A program made the position numbers and the translations under genes. From positions 1 to 38,815 of the IMG/VR virus record IMGVR_UViG_3300011416_000022: a stretch of 38,815 nucleotides of DNA; one strand, given 5' to 3'. Origin of the DNA: a virus. The notes below the pieces were generated by a model, which was not told the origin of the DNA, made no database searches, and was given only the letters and a program-made list of their open reading frames with translations. Shown here in pieces: positions 24,545-34,029 of the stretch (positions are counted from its first letter, which is position 1; each line of letters opens with the position of its first letter).

Positions 24545-25302
24545 TGACAACTTTCGATCAAATGCACCTGCGCATTGTCGGGTACTTAAGCGATGTGAAA
24601 AACACTGATGGGACGCAGATAAGTGTTGCGACCCAGGATGGGAAGAAACGAAGTTCTGCCCAGCGAAGCCGCGATATAATGGATGGGCGATATTATCTGA
24701 TGTCTGTTTTACGTATTGTCGACAAACAGATTTTCTACGGCATCAAAGCAGACGCTCAGTTCGACGCCGAGGGGTACCTCAACATCACCGCCTACAACAT
24801 CATCAACCACGGTGATATATTCATCAATGAAACGACGAGCGCCTACGGGAAGACGGTCCCGGTGAAAGACGGGAGCGAACTGCCGATCTACGCAGAGTTC
24901 TTGAGGACGTTCAAGACGAAAGAACTTGTCGCCGCGGTCGTATCGGATAATACCAGTGCGACACGCCTGACCCGTCTGAGGCTCTATAGGGGTGCGAACA
25001 TCCCTACTGCCCTCGATGCTTTCAAGTTCGACATCGGATTTTTTGGGCTTCCGGTATTGGCCGAACTTGTTGCTGGCGGAACGGGGGACATCGCCGAACC
25101 GCGTATATGGTGGCCGATTATCGAGTTCTACGCAACATATCTTGGATGGCTCGGTAGTGGGAACACGAAGAGGGCGCTAAGTGTGCTCCAGCAAGTCGAC
25201 AAGTTGACGATGATGATAGTCCAGAACGAATACGGCACGGAAGCCGCAAAAAGGGTTTCTCAAATGAGTCAGAGCAGAGGACATGATACAGTCAACGATT
25301 AA
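24544..25302 (+). CDS. Putative head-completion / connector protein
   Basis: A 252-residue protein whose ATG overlaps the previous TGA (TGATG). It has an N-terminal helix (FDQMHLRIVGYLSDVKNTDG), a beta-rich middle and a C-terminal helical part (LQQVDKLTMMIVQNEYGTEA). I recognise no specific family. The location between adaptor and nozzle genes and overlapping starts suggest a connector ring component. The last 20 nt overlap the next gene. Confidence 0.45.
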   Translation: MTTFDQMHLRIVGYLSDVKNTDGTQISVATQDGKKRSSAQRSRDIMDGRYYLMSVLRIVDKQIFYGIKADAQFDAEGYLNITAYNIINHGDIFINETTSAYGKTVPVKDGSELPIYAEFLRTFKTKELVAAVVSDNTSATRLTRLRLYRGANIPTALDAFKFDIGFFGLPVLAELVAGGTGDIAEPRIWWPIIEFYATYLGWLGSGNTKRALSVLQQVDKLTMMIVQNEYGTEAAKRVSQMSQSRGHDTVND

Positions 25303-26203
25303 ATGCGGAAGCATCATCGAGAACGCTCTCATGCGTTCCGGGATGCTCTCGATAAGCGGGTACGGACTGAGCAAGACCGATCTCCTGAATTTTGTGCATG
25401 AGTCCACCATAGATATTGCTCGCAAGCACTTCGAGATGGAGAAGGAGAACTACTACGGATCTCGGCCGTGCATCCAAATTCAGAACGGGAAATTCTCCAC
25501 AGGCTCCGGCGCGAGCTATGATGGCACGACCTCTCGCTTAACATATACGGGCGTGACTATGAGCTTCGCCCCGACGAGGAACGATGTGGGGAAGGTCATC
25601 ACATTCTTCAATGCCTCCCAGCCGAATCAGTTCTTTGCCGGCATTATATCAGCTTTCATTGATTCGATCCCGCCAAAACACGAAATAGCCCTCTTCACTC
25701 CGGTCCCGAGCATAGCGAACGTCACGGCTATAACGATCGGCAACTGGCTGCTGAGTGGAGACGTTATTACGCTCAACGGCGACAACCAAGTGTTCTCACC
25801 CGAGAATTTATCTGTCTATGATATGTCGAACAGGGTTCCAATCGAGATGGTATCGCTCGAGGCGTTCGATTACATGAAGAGCATGGCGAAGTACCAGAAC
25901 TCTTCCCATCGATGGGGAAGATATAAGCGTACGGCCATCGAATTTGCCGCCGGTGACAATGCGAACCCTGTGGGGTCGCTCATGATATCAGCGTACTGGG
26001 AACCGCTTCGGCCTAGGGATTACGACTCCCCGGTGTATGCAAGTGATGTCCGGCTGACGGAAATTGAGAACCGGCTCATCATAAAATTACTTTCGATAAA
26101 GAATAAGACATTCGTGAACGAGCAAGACTTTACACCGGTGGAAGTCCAGACCGAACAACTGGACGATAAGGCGACAAAAGAAGCTGAGAACAGGGTTCGT
26201 TAA
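25283..26203 (+). CDS. Putative head-tail connector protein
   Basis: A 306-residue protein starting MIQSTIKCGSIIENALMRSG, with AGAGG just before the ATG. The N-terminal region has the helix pattern IIENALMRSGML...LLNFVHESTIDIARK typical of small connector proteins (a bundle of helices contacting the portal), interrupted by a beta-rich insert (about 75-175). Its stop overlaps the next ATG (TAATG). The function is inferred from gene order. Confidence 0.45.
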   Translation: MIQSTIKCGSIIENALMRSGMLSISGYGLSKTDLLNFVHESTIDIARKHFEMEKENYYGSRPCIQIQNGKFSTGSGASYDGTTSRLTYTGVTMSFAPTRNDVGKVITFFNASQPNQFFAGIISAFIDSIPPKHEIALFTPVPSIANVTAITIGNWLLSGDVITLNGDNQVFSPENLSVYDMSNRVPIEMVSLEAFDYMKSMAKYQNSSHRWGRYKRTAIEFAAGDNANPVGSLMISAYWEPLRPRDYDSPVYASDVRLTEIENRLIIKLLSIKNKTFVNEQDFTPVEVQTEQLDDKATKEAENRVR

Positions 26204-29200
26204 TGGCTATTGATATCTACGGAGAAATACGCACGATCTTTTCGAACTTCATGCACGGCATTGTATCATCGGTCGATGATAGAGATGCGAGCGAAACGTC
26301 GCTGAAGAATCTTGTCGGTTTCAACTTGGCTGAGAACAGAGGTAAGTCTACGCGCGATTATGGCACGAGCGATCACTTCGCTTCCATACCGCTACCGACG
26401 AGAAACATTCCGGTGGGCCCCAACCTCGAGGCAGTCGTAGCCGTATCGCAGATATTCGGGGTGTCGGCATTCAGAATAGAAGAGCTTGGAGAAGAATTTA
26501 TCGTTCTTTACGGCAGCACACCGTATGGCTTGCCGTTTCCGCCATCACCTCCATCCCGACCGGGCATCTGGATACGTAGGTTCCGTGGTCCAAGCATGAT
26601 AGATGGCACGGGGACTGTCGATGTGGGAGCATCAAGTCGCATTGTTGTAGGTCAAGGTGACACCAAATTCGCAGAAGAAATTGCACTTGGTGAGTACATA
26701 TCCATTACTGGGATTACCAAGAAGGTGACGCGGCTCCTCGATGTTCCATTCACAGAATCGCTATATGTGCTGAGTGCCTTCGGCGGTGCGATATCCGATG
26801 AGCCATTTTTACGGCAAGCCAATAGTACCGTCGATCAATGGGTTGAACTTACTGACGTGGTTCTTACCAGTCCGTTTAGCGTCGGGACGAGATTGGAGAT
26901 TGATGATGTCACGACAACTGCCGTCGATGAAGGTACGTTCAAACTTTATCAAATTGCATCATTGGCTGATATAAACCCAGACAACTTCTTCGCCGGTTGG
27001 ATTATCAAAGATGTTAATACGCTGGAGGTGTATACCATCATCGGTAGCGTGAATGTCGGTGCCGTAGGATCGAGACGATTACAGTTCACGATTTACGAGT
27101 CGACATCAACACTCGCTGTCGCTACGCCAGTTGAACTCTATCGTTATAGCGATTCGTTGAAACTGAATCTCCCCAAATTGGGAGTTCTCGGGACGACATG
27201 GTACAGTGACAATGTATCTCAAGACCGCCTCAGTTTCGGATGGCAATGGAACGCGCCACGCAAGGAACTCCCACTGATGATCGACTATGTGAAGAGAGAT
27301 TTCTTCTATGATGGCACGGTGCCACTGGTGAAGGGGCGGACAGACCAGATATATTTCGGTCGCGAGATACCAGATTACGACAGCCTGGCGGATCTTGGGA
27401 TTTCATACACAGTAGATTTCACCGCGTCCGACATAGTGTATCCGTCCGCAGATCTTCGCACGGGAAATTGGAAGAACCAATCGAACGGGACTACGAATCT
27501 CTTCCAGAGTATTAAAGAAGTTACGTTCGATCCAGCCGATTATGTGACGAGTGATATTGCAAAGCAAACGTACCGCGATTTCGAAGTACAGTTGGATGAT
27601 ATTGGTGTTGGTGCAACCGGAAAACTGAGGGTCTATGTTGCCCTCAACGTCATAGGTACGTTGAATGGCGTATCAAGTTTCAGCAACACATTCTCCGGGT
27701 TTTTGGGGACTCCCAAAGGTACGTTGTCTATGGGATGGAAAAGAGGTGCAACTGGAACGATAACCATAAGCAACATCACAACAGAAGTGACTGGGGACGG
27801 TGCGAGTCTGTTTTTGCAGGAGTTCGCAGTTGGGGATCGCATTGTTCGCAACTCGAACGGGGAGACAAGAACGGTAAAGAGGATTGTTGACGATGATACG
27901 CTATTTGTAGATGCTCCGTTCAGCGCCGCGGTTGGCACTTTAGCATATAGCAATATCATCACCATCGGTTCAGACTTAATGATCGGCTACACGAGTCGTT
28001 ATCATTACGTCGAGGTTGACATTGAAACGATCAATACTCGCTTCGGCGGTGGCACTGTGTTCGCAAGCGGGACACGCACCCTTACAGGTAGGGTAGAAGT
28101 CGATAATCACGGCGACAAAGCGGAGCAGTTTACGTTGCGGTTATTGCAGATGAAGATAGAACAACCGACAGCATCGGCTGTGAGCTTTGTCCGGTTTGTG
28201 ATAGTGCCGATGTTCAACGGTTACATGCTCGGCAGGCCGATGCTGCTGAACACGAGCGTGAGTTCCGCTTCACCCTTCACATTCTATCTAAGGATGGCAG
28301 CCCTGTTTCCGTTGCTTGACAAGCGTTTGACAAGTTTGTTTGTGTTCTCTGATTATGGAGACGATACTCTCAATGTCGATCAATTTTATTCGGCATGGGA
28401 AGTGTCGCTGGTAAAGAACGAACAGAACAAGCGCGGCGTCCCATGGGGAGAGGTGAATGTGTGGGCACAAGAGACTCTCGACAACCGTTATTATGCGCAA
28501 GATGCTGGTTTGGCCGAGAACGCGCCCGAGGCTTTTGTGAATAGTCGTATAAAGACAGATCTGGTTCAAGTGTCAGATCTGCTCGGTTATGGCATAGTAA
28601 AGGACATCCCTACTATCGGAGCGAACTGGCGGTATCAGACCAAGACCGCAATCGGGGAACGTACAATGGTAGTCATCGACGAAAGCGACGATGTATTGCG
28701 TCTCTGTCTCTTCGATGCCGAAGGATTGATGAACGATCACAACTTTCCAAACAGGACAAAAGATAACGCATCCAATCCGCTCAAACTCTTTCTTGGAGGG
28801 CGTGGAGAATTACTTGGGATTGTCGGTCAACTTGGGAATATATATGCGTTCAAGCGTTCTGCCATTGAAATTATCCAAGCATCGACAACAGCATCAAACA
28901 TCATCAGCGCAGACGTTGCCGCGAAGAAGTCTATCATTATCACCAAGTTTGGAATAGTCTACGCTGGGAAATTCGGCATCTACGTCTTGCCGTCACATGG
29001 CGGATTGTTTGAGACGTTGACGACTTCCATCAGGAATGAATATGTCGCGCTTTCTGATACCGACAAGGAAGCAATTATCGCTACTGAGTGTGAGGACATA
29101 GGAGTCATCATGTTCTCGATGCCTTCAATATGCTATGTGTACCATGTCGGGATGGCCGTCTGGTGGAAGCGGAAGTTTGCGCTCTCACCGGTAGCAATGA

Positions 29201-29682
29201 CAAAACGCTCCGACAATTCCGTGATTTTCGGGGCGAACGACACATATCCCGAACCTCCCGTGCTATTGAAGTATCCAGACAGAGCGAGCTATATTGATGG
29301 AACGTCCGCTATTCCTTGGGTAATTGAGACCCAATGGTTAACGCTCGGCGCCTCCGACGTAGAGAAGCTGATACGGACGCTTTTATCCGTCACACTGAGT
29401 GACGGAGCAATGAGCTACGTGATAGCAATATATTTTGACCGCATCGGACATCCGACGGACTCCCTCCTATCGCTTGGGACTCCATTTGATAGCGTGACCG
29501 TATCTACAGTGGACGGAATATCCGAAAGCCCGTTGCCGGTAAAAGTACCGAACAGCTTTCGAGAATGTAAGATTATTCTGCGTTACAATCCGACATTGAC
29601 AGCCGGTCAAAGTAATCATCCGCTTGACTTGTTGGAACTCAAAGCCTTCGGCGAAACGTCTGTGACTGGACTGGAGGATTGA
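26203..29682 (+). CDS. Tail nozzle / tail-tube-like protein (1159 aa)
   Basis: A large beta-rich protein in the position of the short-tail nozzle (P22 gp10 and T7 gp12 types). The N terminus (SETSLKNLVGFNLAENRGKS) is like the 'dry-run' start of such proteins, in which residues bind the connector. Two inserted beta modules, about 133-202 and 512-586, resemble the one in the adaptor gene at 23633. The C-terminal part (LGIVGQLGNIYAFKRSAIEI, GKFGIYVLPSHGGLFETLT, QWLTLGASDVEKLIRTLLSV) is the typical beta-propeller-like repeat region of tail nozzles, with a probable host-facing end. There is no enzyme motif. Confidence 0.62.
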   Translation: MAIDIYGEIRTIFSNFMHGIVSSVDDRDASETSLKNLVGFNLAENRGKSTRDYGTSDHFASIPLPTRNIPVGPNLEAVVAVSQIFGVSAFRIEELGEEFIVLYGSTPYGLPFPPSPPSRPGIWIRRFRGPSMIDGTGTVDVGASSRIVVGQGDTKFAEEIALGEYISITGITKKVTRLLDVPFTESLYVLSAFGGAISDEPFLRQANSTVDQWVELTDVVLTSPFSVGTRLEIDDVTTTAVDEGTFKLYQIASLADINPDNFFAGWIIKDVNTLEVYTIIGSVNVGAVGSRRLQFTIYESTSTLAVATPVELYRYSDSLKLNLPKLGVLGTTWYSDNVSQDRLSFGWQWNAPRKELPLMIDYVKRDFFYDGTVPLVKGRTDQIYFGREIPDYDSLADLGISYTVDFTASDIVYPSADLRTGNWKNQSNGTTNLFQSIKEVTFDPADYVTSDIAKQTYRDFEVQLDDIGVGATGKLRVYVALNVIGTLNGVSSFSNTFSGFLGTPKGTLSMGWKRGATGTITISNITTEVTGDGASLFLQEFAVGDRIVRNSNGETRTVKRIVDDDTLFVDAPFSAAVGTLAYSNIITIGSDLMIGYTSRYHYVEVDIETINTRFGGGTVFASGTRTLTGRVEVDNHGDKAEQFTLRLLQMKIEQPTASAVSFVRFVIVPMFNGYMLGRPMLLNTSVSSASPFTFYLRMAALFPLLDKRLTSLFVFSDYGDDTLNVDQFYSAWEVSLVKNEQNKRGVPWGEVNVWAQETLDNRYYAQDAGLAENAPEAFVNSRIKTDLVQVSDLLGYGIVKDIPTIGANWRYQTKTAIGERTMVVIDESDDVLRLCLFDAEGLMNDHNFPNRTKDNASNPLKLFLGGRGELLGIVGQLGNIYAFKRSAIEIIQASTTASNIISADVAAKKSIIITKFGIVYAGKFGIYVLPSHGGLFETLTTSIRNEYVALSDTDKEAIIATECEDIGVIMFSMPSICYVYHVGMAVWWKRKFALSPVAMTKRSDNSVIFGANDTYPEPPVLLKYPDRASYIDGTSAIPWVIETQWLTLGASDVEKLIRTLLSVTLSDGAMSYVIAIYFDRIGHPTDSLLSLGTPFDSVTVSTVDGISESPLPVKVPNSFRECKIILRYNPTLTAGQSNHPLDLLELKAFGETSVTGLED

Positions 29683-29918
29683 TGGTATCATTTACGAAAA
29701 ATATCGTGGGGAACAACAAGATACTGAAAGAACAGTTGAATGTCATCACTCGGGAGCACGGCATCATCTTTACCAATGAGACAATGAAAGACGAGAAACT
29801 TCTTACAGAGCATTTGAACGCTGTGATGGTAAAGACCAGCAAGAACGTGCGGTTCACGCGAAGTATCGTGAGGGACCCGAACAATATGTTGAATCAATTA
29901 AACGTAGCTTTTCAATAA
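29682..29918 (+). CDS. Small protein of three ~25-residue repeats
   Basis: A 78-residue protein starting at ATG 29682, which overlaps the previous stop (TGATG) and has GGAGG 5 nt upstream. It is built of three imperfect repeats: SFTKNIVGNNKILKEQLNV, then IFTNETMKDEKLLTEHLNAV, then RFTRSIVRDPNNMLNQLNV. The shared pattern is FT-x3-[VM]-x5-LxxxLN. No family is known to me. Each unit may be a short strand followed by a helix. It lies at the start of the accessory virion block. Confidence 0.55.
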   Translation: MVSFTKNIVGNNKILKEQLNVITREHGIIFTNETMKDEKLLTEHLNAVMVKTSKNVRFTRSIVRDPNNMLNQLNVAFQ

Positions 29919-29933
29919 CAATAGGAGTGAGTT

Positions 29934-30392
29934 ATGGCAAATTTCATTTTTAACGTAGCCAAAGGTCGGGTTGCTGAGTATGTCAACCGCGTCGACCAGA
30001 ACGACCCGGCGACGGCGCGGTTAGTTATCATCCCAATCGAAACCTCCGGTATAGAGACTCAGGCGAACCTTGAGGATTCTCTGTCAATCAGCGAAGTCCT
30101 CGATGGGGCGACGAACGAGCAAACGACAATGGGTAGAAAATTTCTGACCGACACCGATGTCGCGACAATCGCGGCAGATATGACGAACGACCGTATGGAT
30201 GTCGACATACCGGATATCACGTGGAGCGCGGCAACGGGGAACGCAATCAGTGCGCTTGTTATCGGGTATGACCCGAACTCGAGTGCTGATTCGGCGATTA
30301 TTCCTCTGTCGCACCACGACTTCGTGGTAACGCCGGACGGCTCGGATATCGTCGCGCAGATCGCGGCGACCGGATTCTTCAGAGCATCATAA
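29934..30392 (+). CDS. Phage virion-associated beta protein
   Basis: A 152-residue protein with the start MANFIFNVAKGRVAEYVNRV, a pattern very common in phage genomes in the tail/fibre region (often 'MANFIFNIAKGR...YNRVDTNDPAN...PLETSGIE'). It also contains NEQTTMGRKFLTDTDVA and VGGDPNSS-like loops (VIGYDPNSSADSAIIPLSHH). The function in those phages is unknown; a surface or fibre-base role is likely. AGGAG lies before the ATG. Confidence 0.62.
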   Translation: MANFIFNVAKGRVAEYVNRVDQNDPATARLVIIPIETSGIETQANLEDSLSISEVLDGATNEQTTMGRKFLTDTDVATIAADMTNDRMDVDIPDITWSAATGNAISALVIGYDPNSSADSAIIPLSHHDFVVTPDGSDIVAQIAATGFFRAS

Positions 30393-30402
30393 GGAGTAAC
30401 TC

Positions 30403-30954
30403 ATGAGCAGACAATTCTTTACTGAAGCCCTTAGCTGGGCGACGGCTGATGGCGCTACGATCACAGCCACCGCTTCGGAAACAATCATTTTCCCGAACGT
30501 AAGCATTCCTGCGAACTATATGCAGGATGGTCGCGTGTTGGAATTACTTGCCTTCGGTCGATTCACGACGGTCGTTTCCAACACGGTAACATTTAGGATC
30601 CGCGCCGGCGGTGTTGGTGGGACGGTACTTGCCGCCTCTGGCGCACTTGTGATGGCAGCTACGACGGCGGGGATGTGGAGGGTACACGCTATAATTCAAA
30701 CTCGCACCAACGGTTCGTCTGGAACGGTCTATTGTATGGGAAGCGCAAAAATCAACGATGATGTGACGCAGACAGTTGGTTCAGCGACGAACGCCGGCGT
30801 TGAAGATTTCATGGGATCTGCCGGCGTTGCAACACCTGCGACCGCGAGCTTTGATCTTACGGCGGCATCCGATCTTGCCCTTACCGCACAGTACAGTTCC
30901 GGTACGACAAACACGATGGTTGGTCACATTTATCTGTTAAAAAGCTGGAACTAA
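30403..30954 (+). CDS. Putative virion protein, beta-rich
   Basis: A 183-residue protein starting MSRQFFTEALSWATADGATI, with strands rich in Ala, Thr and Val (TVVSNTVTFRIRAGGVGGTV, GTVYCMGSAKINDD). The pattern is like phage surface proteins with a jelly-roll-like fold. AAGGAG lies 6 nt before the ATG. It probably forms part of the exposed virion surface with the genes on both sides. Confidence 0.5.
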   Translation: MSRQFFTEALSWATADGATITATASETIIFPNVSIPANYMQDGRVLELLAFGRFTTVVSNTVTFRIRAGGVGGTVLAASGALVMAATTAGMWRVHAIIQTRTNGSSGTVYCMGSAKINDDVTQTVGSATNAGVEDFMGSAGVATPATASFDLTAASDLALTAQYSSGTTNTMVGHIYLLKSWN

Positions 30955-30955
30955 G

Positions 30956-31699
30956 GTGGCAGTCGTTTTTCAAGCGGTCGGAGCTTTGGCAACCACCATA
31001 TCGAGTCAGACGTGCGCCGTAGTCGCCCCAACATGTCAATCGGACGATATATTGATATGTTGTATCATCAACAAGGTGCTCGCGGTCGCAATCTCTGCAC
31101 CGGATGCAACGTGGACTCAGATATATCAGGCAGACGGTGACTGTACGACGGCGGCAGACGATCATAGAGCGGCTATCTTCTGGAAAAGAGCAGCCCAAAG
31201 TGATAGTGGAGCGACCTTTAATTTCACGAAGGTGAGTGGTACTGATCTATTTGCTGGTGTGATCTCGGCATGGCGTGGATGCGTCGGATGGGGTACGCCA
31301 GTAGACCTAACAGCCGTAGGAGCGACGGTAACGGTAGGAGCAAACGACAATGTAGCCTTTCCAGCATTTGATCCGACGACTGGGGAAACTCAGGTTCTCT
31401 TCGTCGCTTTCTATGGTAACGATAATACAACATTCAACGCGGCTATGTCGGCAGACGTGAATCCAGACTGCACAAATAGATGGGATCTTGAAACCAACTC
31501 TGGCAATGACTGTACGATCGCCTGCACCTCGGGTCAGAGTGACGGTCAAAATATCGCGTCACGAACGTGGGCATCCGCATCTACGACGGATGCAGGTAGC
31601 ACTGGCGTTGTCTTTGCCCTTGTGCCACCCGCACGTACGCCGTTTAACAACCATCTCTTTGTAAGAACCAGAGGCGGGATTTCTTCTAACATAGGATAA
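30956..31699 (+). CDS. Cys-rich virion surface-like protein
   Basis: A 247-residue protein with a GTG start 1 nt after the previous stop; I see no separate ribosome site, so translation is probably coupled. It carries the phage surface pattern seen around DATWTQIYQADGDCTTAADD, HRAAIFWKRAA and SAWRGCVGWGTPVDLTAVG, with ten or so Cys residues, more than other proteins here. Such proteins have an Ig-like or jelly-roll fold. The extra cysteines could form disulfides outside the cell. The stop overlaps the next ATG (TAATG). Confidence 0.5.
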   Translation: MAVVFQAVGALATTISSQTCAVVAPTCQSDDILICCIINKVLAVAISAPDATWTQIYQADGDCTTAADDHRAAIFWKRAAQSDSGATFNFTKVSGTDLFAGVISAWRGCVGWGTPVDLTAVGATVTVGANDNVAFPAFDPTTGETQVLFVAFYGNDNTTFNAAMSADVNPDCTNRWDLETNSGNDCTIACTSGQSDGQNIASRTWASASTTDAGSTGVVFALVPPARTPFNNHLFVRTRGGISSNIG

Positions 31700-32406
31700 T
31701 GGGCGTACTTAACACATATAATTTCAACGACGGTACAACCGGAGATATGGTTGACGATAGTCCTACTGGTAGTGGTCTGGGACTTGTCAGTAGTAGTCTG
31801 GTTTACGAGGGCGCCAATGCACTACGCCAATGGGATTTCGATAGTAGCGGCTTCGTCATAAATGGCGCAAGGACGCCGACCTACAGTCCGTTCAAGGCAA
31901 GAATTTACGGACGTGGTGCATTCTATTACAAAGGATTCGATGATGGTATCGGTACGAACGAAAGTTCAACCGGCATCCACTGTCAAATGGATGGAGCCGC
32001 GCCACTTTATCATTATGACGGCAACCCGGTAGATAGCACACTACGTCTTTATCGTGGCACAACAAATCTTGTGACCGGCACCGTGGCATTATCTTTGAAT
32101 ACGTGGTACATCTGGCTTTTCCAATGCTTCGCCGCGGGCGTGAGCACAGTTATTGAATTGAAACTTTACAATTCCACTGGAACTTCTTTGTTGGATACCC
32201 TCACCTACAACGGCAACGACACAACGCTGAACGTACAATACGTTTCATTTCAAGGAGGAGCATGGAACACAGCCGGAAAGGGATGCTATTGGGATTGGAT
32301 TGAAATACGAGATGACGCATATCCCTCGACCATCCCACCGGCACCGAATTTCTTTGTGAAGACGGCTGTCCGTCCACGACCGTTTGCCCCAGGGAGAGCC
32401 AGATGA
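31699..32406 (+). CDS. LamG/concanavalin-like surface protein
   Basis: A 235-residue protein with the strand pattern of a concanavalin/laminin-G fold: MGVLNTYNFNDGTTGDMVDD at the start, then KARIYGRGAFYYKGFDDGIG, YHYDGNPVDSTLRLYRGTTN, SLNTWYIWLFQCFAAGVSTV and YWDWIEIRDDAYP at the end. Proteins of this kind bind sugars or polymers and sit on phage fibres. A Pro-rich tail follows. The start overlaps the previous stop (TAATG); the stop overlaps the next start (ATGA). Confidence 0.55.
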   Translation: MGVLNTYNFNDGTTGDMVDDSPTGSGLGLVSSSLVYEGANALRQWDFDSSGFVINGARTPTYSPFKARIYGRGAFYYKGFDDGIGTNESSTGIHCQMDGAAPLYHYDGNPVDSTLRLYRGTTNLVTGTVALSLNTWYIWLFQCFAAGVSTVIELKLYNSTGTSLLDTLTYNGNDTTLNVQYVSFQGGAWNTAGKGCYWDWIEIRDDAYPSTIPPAPNFFVKTAVRPRPFAPGRAR

Positions 32407-33521
32407 GCAGACCGCAACTACGGAGTAGTTCGCTACAAATCTCCAGAGTGCAAGCAACTCCAGTTACAACTATTGCCCTCGATTTCGCATCTGAGACAGA
32501 TGCGTCTCAGGCGATAGCGTGGTCTCCTAAGAATCGTCTCGTCAATCAAGTCACTGAGACTGAAACGGCGCAGGCGATATCTCGCCAGAAAATCAAGGCT
32601 ATTGCTCAAGTCACAGAAACCGAGACAGCACAAGCAATTACTCCGGCGCGTGGGATTACAATCAATCAGGCGAGTGAGACCGACTCCGCACAGGCAGTCA
32701 CTCATCAAAAGATTAAAGCCCTCTCACAGGCCACGGAAACTGATAGCGCTCAAGCAATAACGGCGCGGAGCATCTATCCGCTAACGCAAGTGACAGAATC
32801 GGATTCAGCACAAGTGGTCACGAGCGTTAAGAGAGTTTCTGTCGCTCAAGTGAGTGAAAGTGATTCATCTCAGGCAATCACACGGCAAAAAGTCAAAGCG
32901 GTCGCTCAGGCGAGTGAAACTGACTCCGCGCAAGCATTCAGCAAGAAAAGAATATATACACTCACCCAAGTAACAGAAAGCGATGAAGCGCAGGGCATAT
33001 CAAGCCAACACGGCGTTATACCTATGCCACAGGCGAGCGAGACCGATTCTGCGCAGGCGGTCAAATCTGTCAAGTATAAGACAGTTAATCAGGTTAGTGA
33101 GACTGAAACGGCCCAAGCAATTGTAGCGGTGAAGCGTAAAACCTTGGTTCAGGTAAGTGAGACAGAGCTTGCACAGATAATACATCTCGTACGCGTCATT
33201 CTTTTGGTACAGACGAGTGAGAATGATCTTGCACAAGCGATAAGTGCGAAGAAGATATCTCATATTCAACAAGTTGAGGAGACTGATTCTGCCAGGCCGC
33301 TTGTTACGGGGCAGATTATCGTACCGCTCGAGGAGGCCGAAGAGACCGACGAGGCTTTGGCGATCGGCATCTTGATTCGCCGAATAGTTAAGAGTAGTCA
33401 GAGAAGATACAGAATCATTAGTACCTCACACTATTCGGTGACACCCGAGGGGAAGATAGCAAACATCGCACCAAGAATACTGGCTAAGAAGTACAGAATA
33501 GTTCACAGCGGCACAAACTGA
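32403..33521 (+). CDS. Repeat protein with ~15 twenty-residue repeats (fibre-like)
   Basis: A 372-residue protein. From residue 28 to about 329 it is made of roughly fifteen 20-residue units of the form Q[VA][TS]E[TS][DE][TS]AQA[IV]xxxKxKxLx, e.g. QASETDSAQAVTHQKIKALS; one unit (copy 9) has 21 residues and the last units degenerate. After the repeats there is a 40-residue basic C-terminal cap. Repeats of this 'ETDxAQ' type occur in phages and bacteria without known function; a beta-solenoid or a fibre shaft is likely. The N-terminal 27 residues are basic. The ATG overlaps the previous TGA. Confidence 0.6.
   Translation: MSRPQLRSSSLQISRVQATPVTTIALDFASETDASQAIAWSPKNRLVNQVTETETAQAISRQKIKAIAQVTETETAQAITPARGITINQASETDSAQAVTHQKIKALSQATETDSAQAITARSIYPLTQVTESDSAQVVTSVKRVSVAQVSESDSSQAITRQKVKAVAQASETDSAQAFSKKRIYTLTQVTESDEAQGISSQHGVIPMPQASETDSAQAVKSVKYKTVNQVSETETAQAIVAVKRKTLVQVSETELAQIIHLVRVILLVQTSENDLAQAISAKKISHIQQVEETDSARPLVTGQIIVPLEEAEETDEALAIGILIRRIVKSSQRRYRIISTSHYSVTPEGKIANIAPRILAKKYRIVHSGTN
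32484..33389 (+). repeat. 60-bp coding repeats
   Basis: Tandem 60-bp units encode the 20-residue repeats. Codons for the same residue vary between copies, so the repeat is held at protein level and is not a recent DNA expansion. Confidence 0.7.
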
Positions 33522-33534
33522 AAAGGTAGGAGCT

Positions 33535-34029
33535 ATGCCTGATCTTTGGATAGTATCAAACGGTAAGATGATTCAGAGCGAAGACCATCTCACATGGCAA
33601 ATAGGTGAGAATGAGGTGATATTCGAGGAGCCATTCGCCGACATCAACTACACCTTCCATCCAGATGCACCAGGAGACGTTGTGGTACACGAAGTTATCG
33701 GATCACGAAGCGTCGGCGGTCTTCTGGTCTCGCTCGACATCGGAACAATGGAGGGGAACTATATCGCCAAGGGGCTAACAAACGAATACCGTTCAACAAC
33801 CATGGTAACACAGGGGCTTGGTCTGATACAGCACGGTTCACAGGCTCTTACGGCTGGAAGGAATACGATCACGTTCCCCGAAGAGTTCGCCGATACTACC
33901 TATACATTCCAACCTTCTGCTAACGCGGTTTTTTGGACAATAGACATGAGTTCGAAAACAACTACGTCGATCGACATCATCATGGCCGATGATGATCCAG
34001 ACTTCACTTATGAGGCAATTGGGGTATAA
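33535..34029 (+). CDS. Fibre-like protein with duplicated beta unit
   Basis: A 164-residue protein made of two related halves: 'NEVIFEEPFADINYTFHPDA' and 'NTITFPEEFADTTYTFQPSA'. The F-[AP]-FAD-xx-YTF pattern is that of phage tail-fibre head/shaft domains, in which a strand is followed by a FAxTxY turn. It lies between the 20-residue-repeat gene and the signal-peptide gene. TAGGAG precedes the ATG; the stop overlaps the next ATG (TAATG). Confidence 0.55.
   Translation: MPDLWIVSNGKMIQSEDHLTWQIGENEVIFEEPFADINYTFHPDAPGDVVVHEVIGSRSVGGLLVSLDIGTMEGNYIAKGLTNEYRSTTMVTQGLGLIQHGSQALTAGRNTITFPEEFADTTYTFQPSANAVFWTIDMSSKTTTSIDIIMADDDPDFTYEAIGV

Noticed and set aside
32484-33389. Regular 60-bp spacing as a CRISPR array
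   Set aside because: The repeats are coding, of 20-residue units with varying codons, and there are no constant repeats with unique spacers or cas genes.
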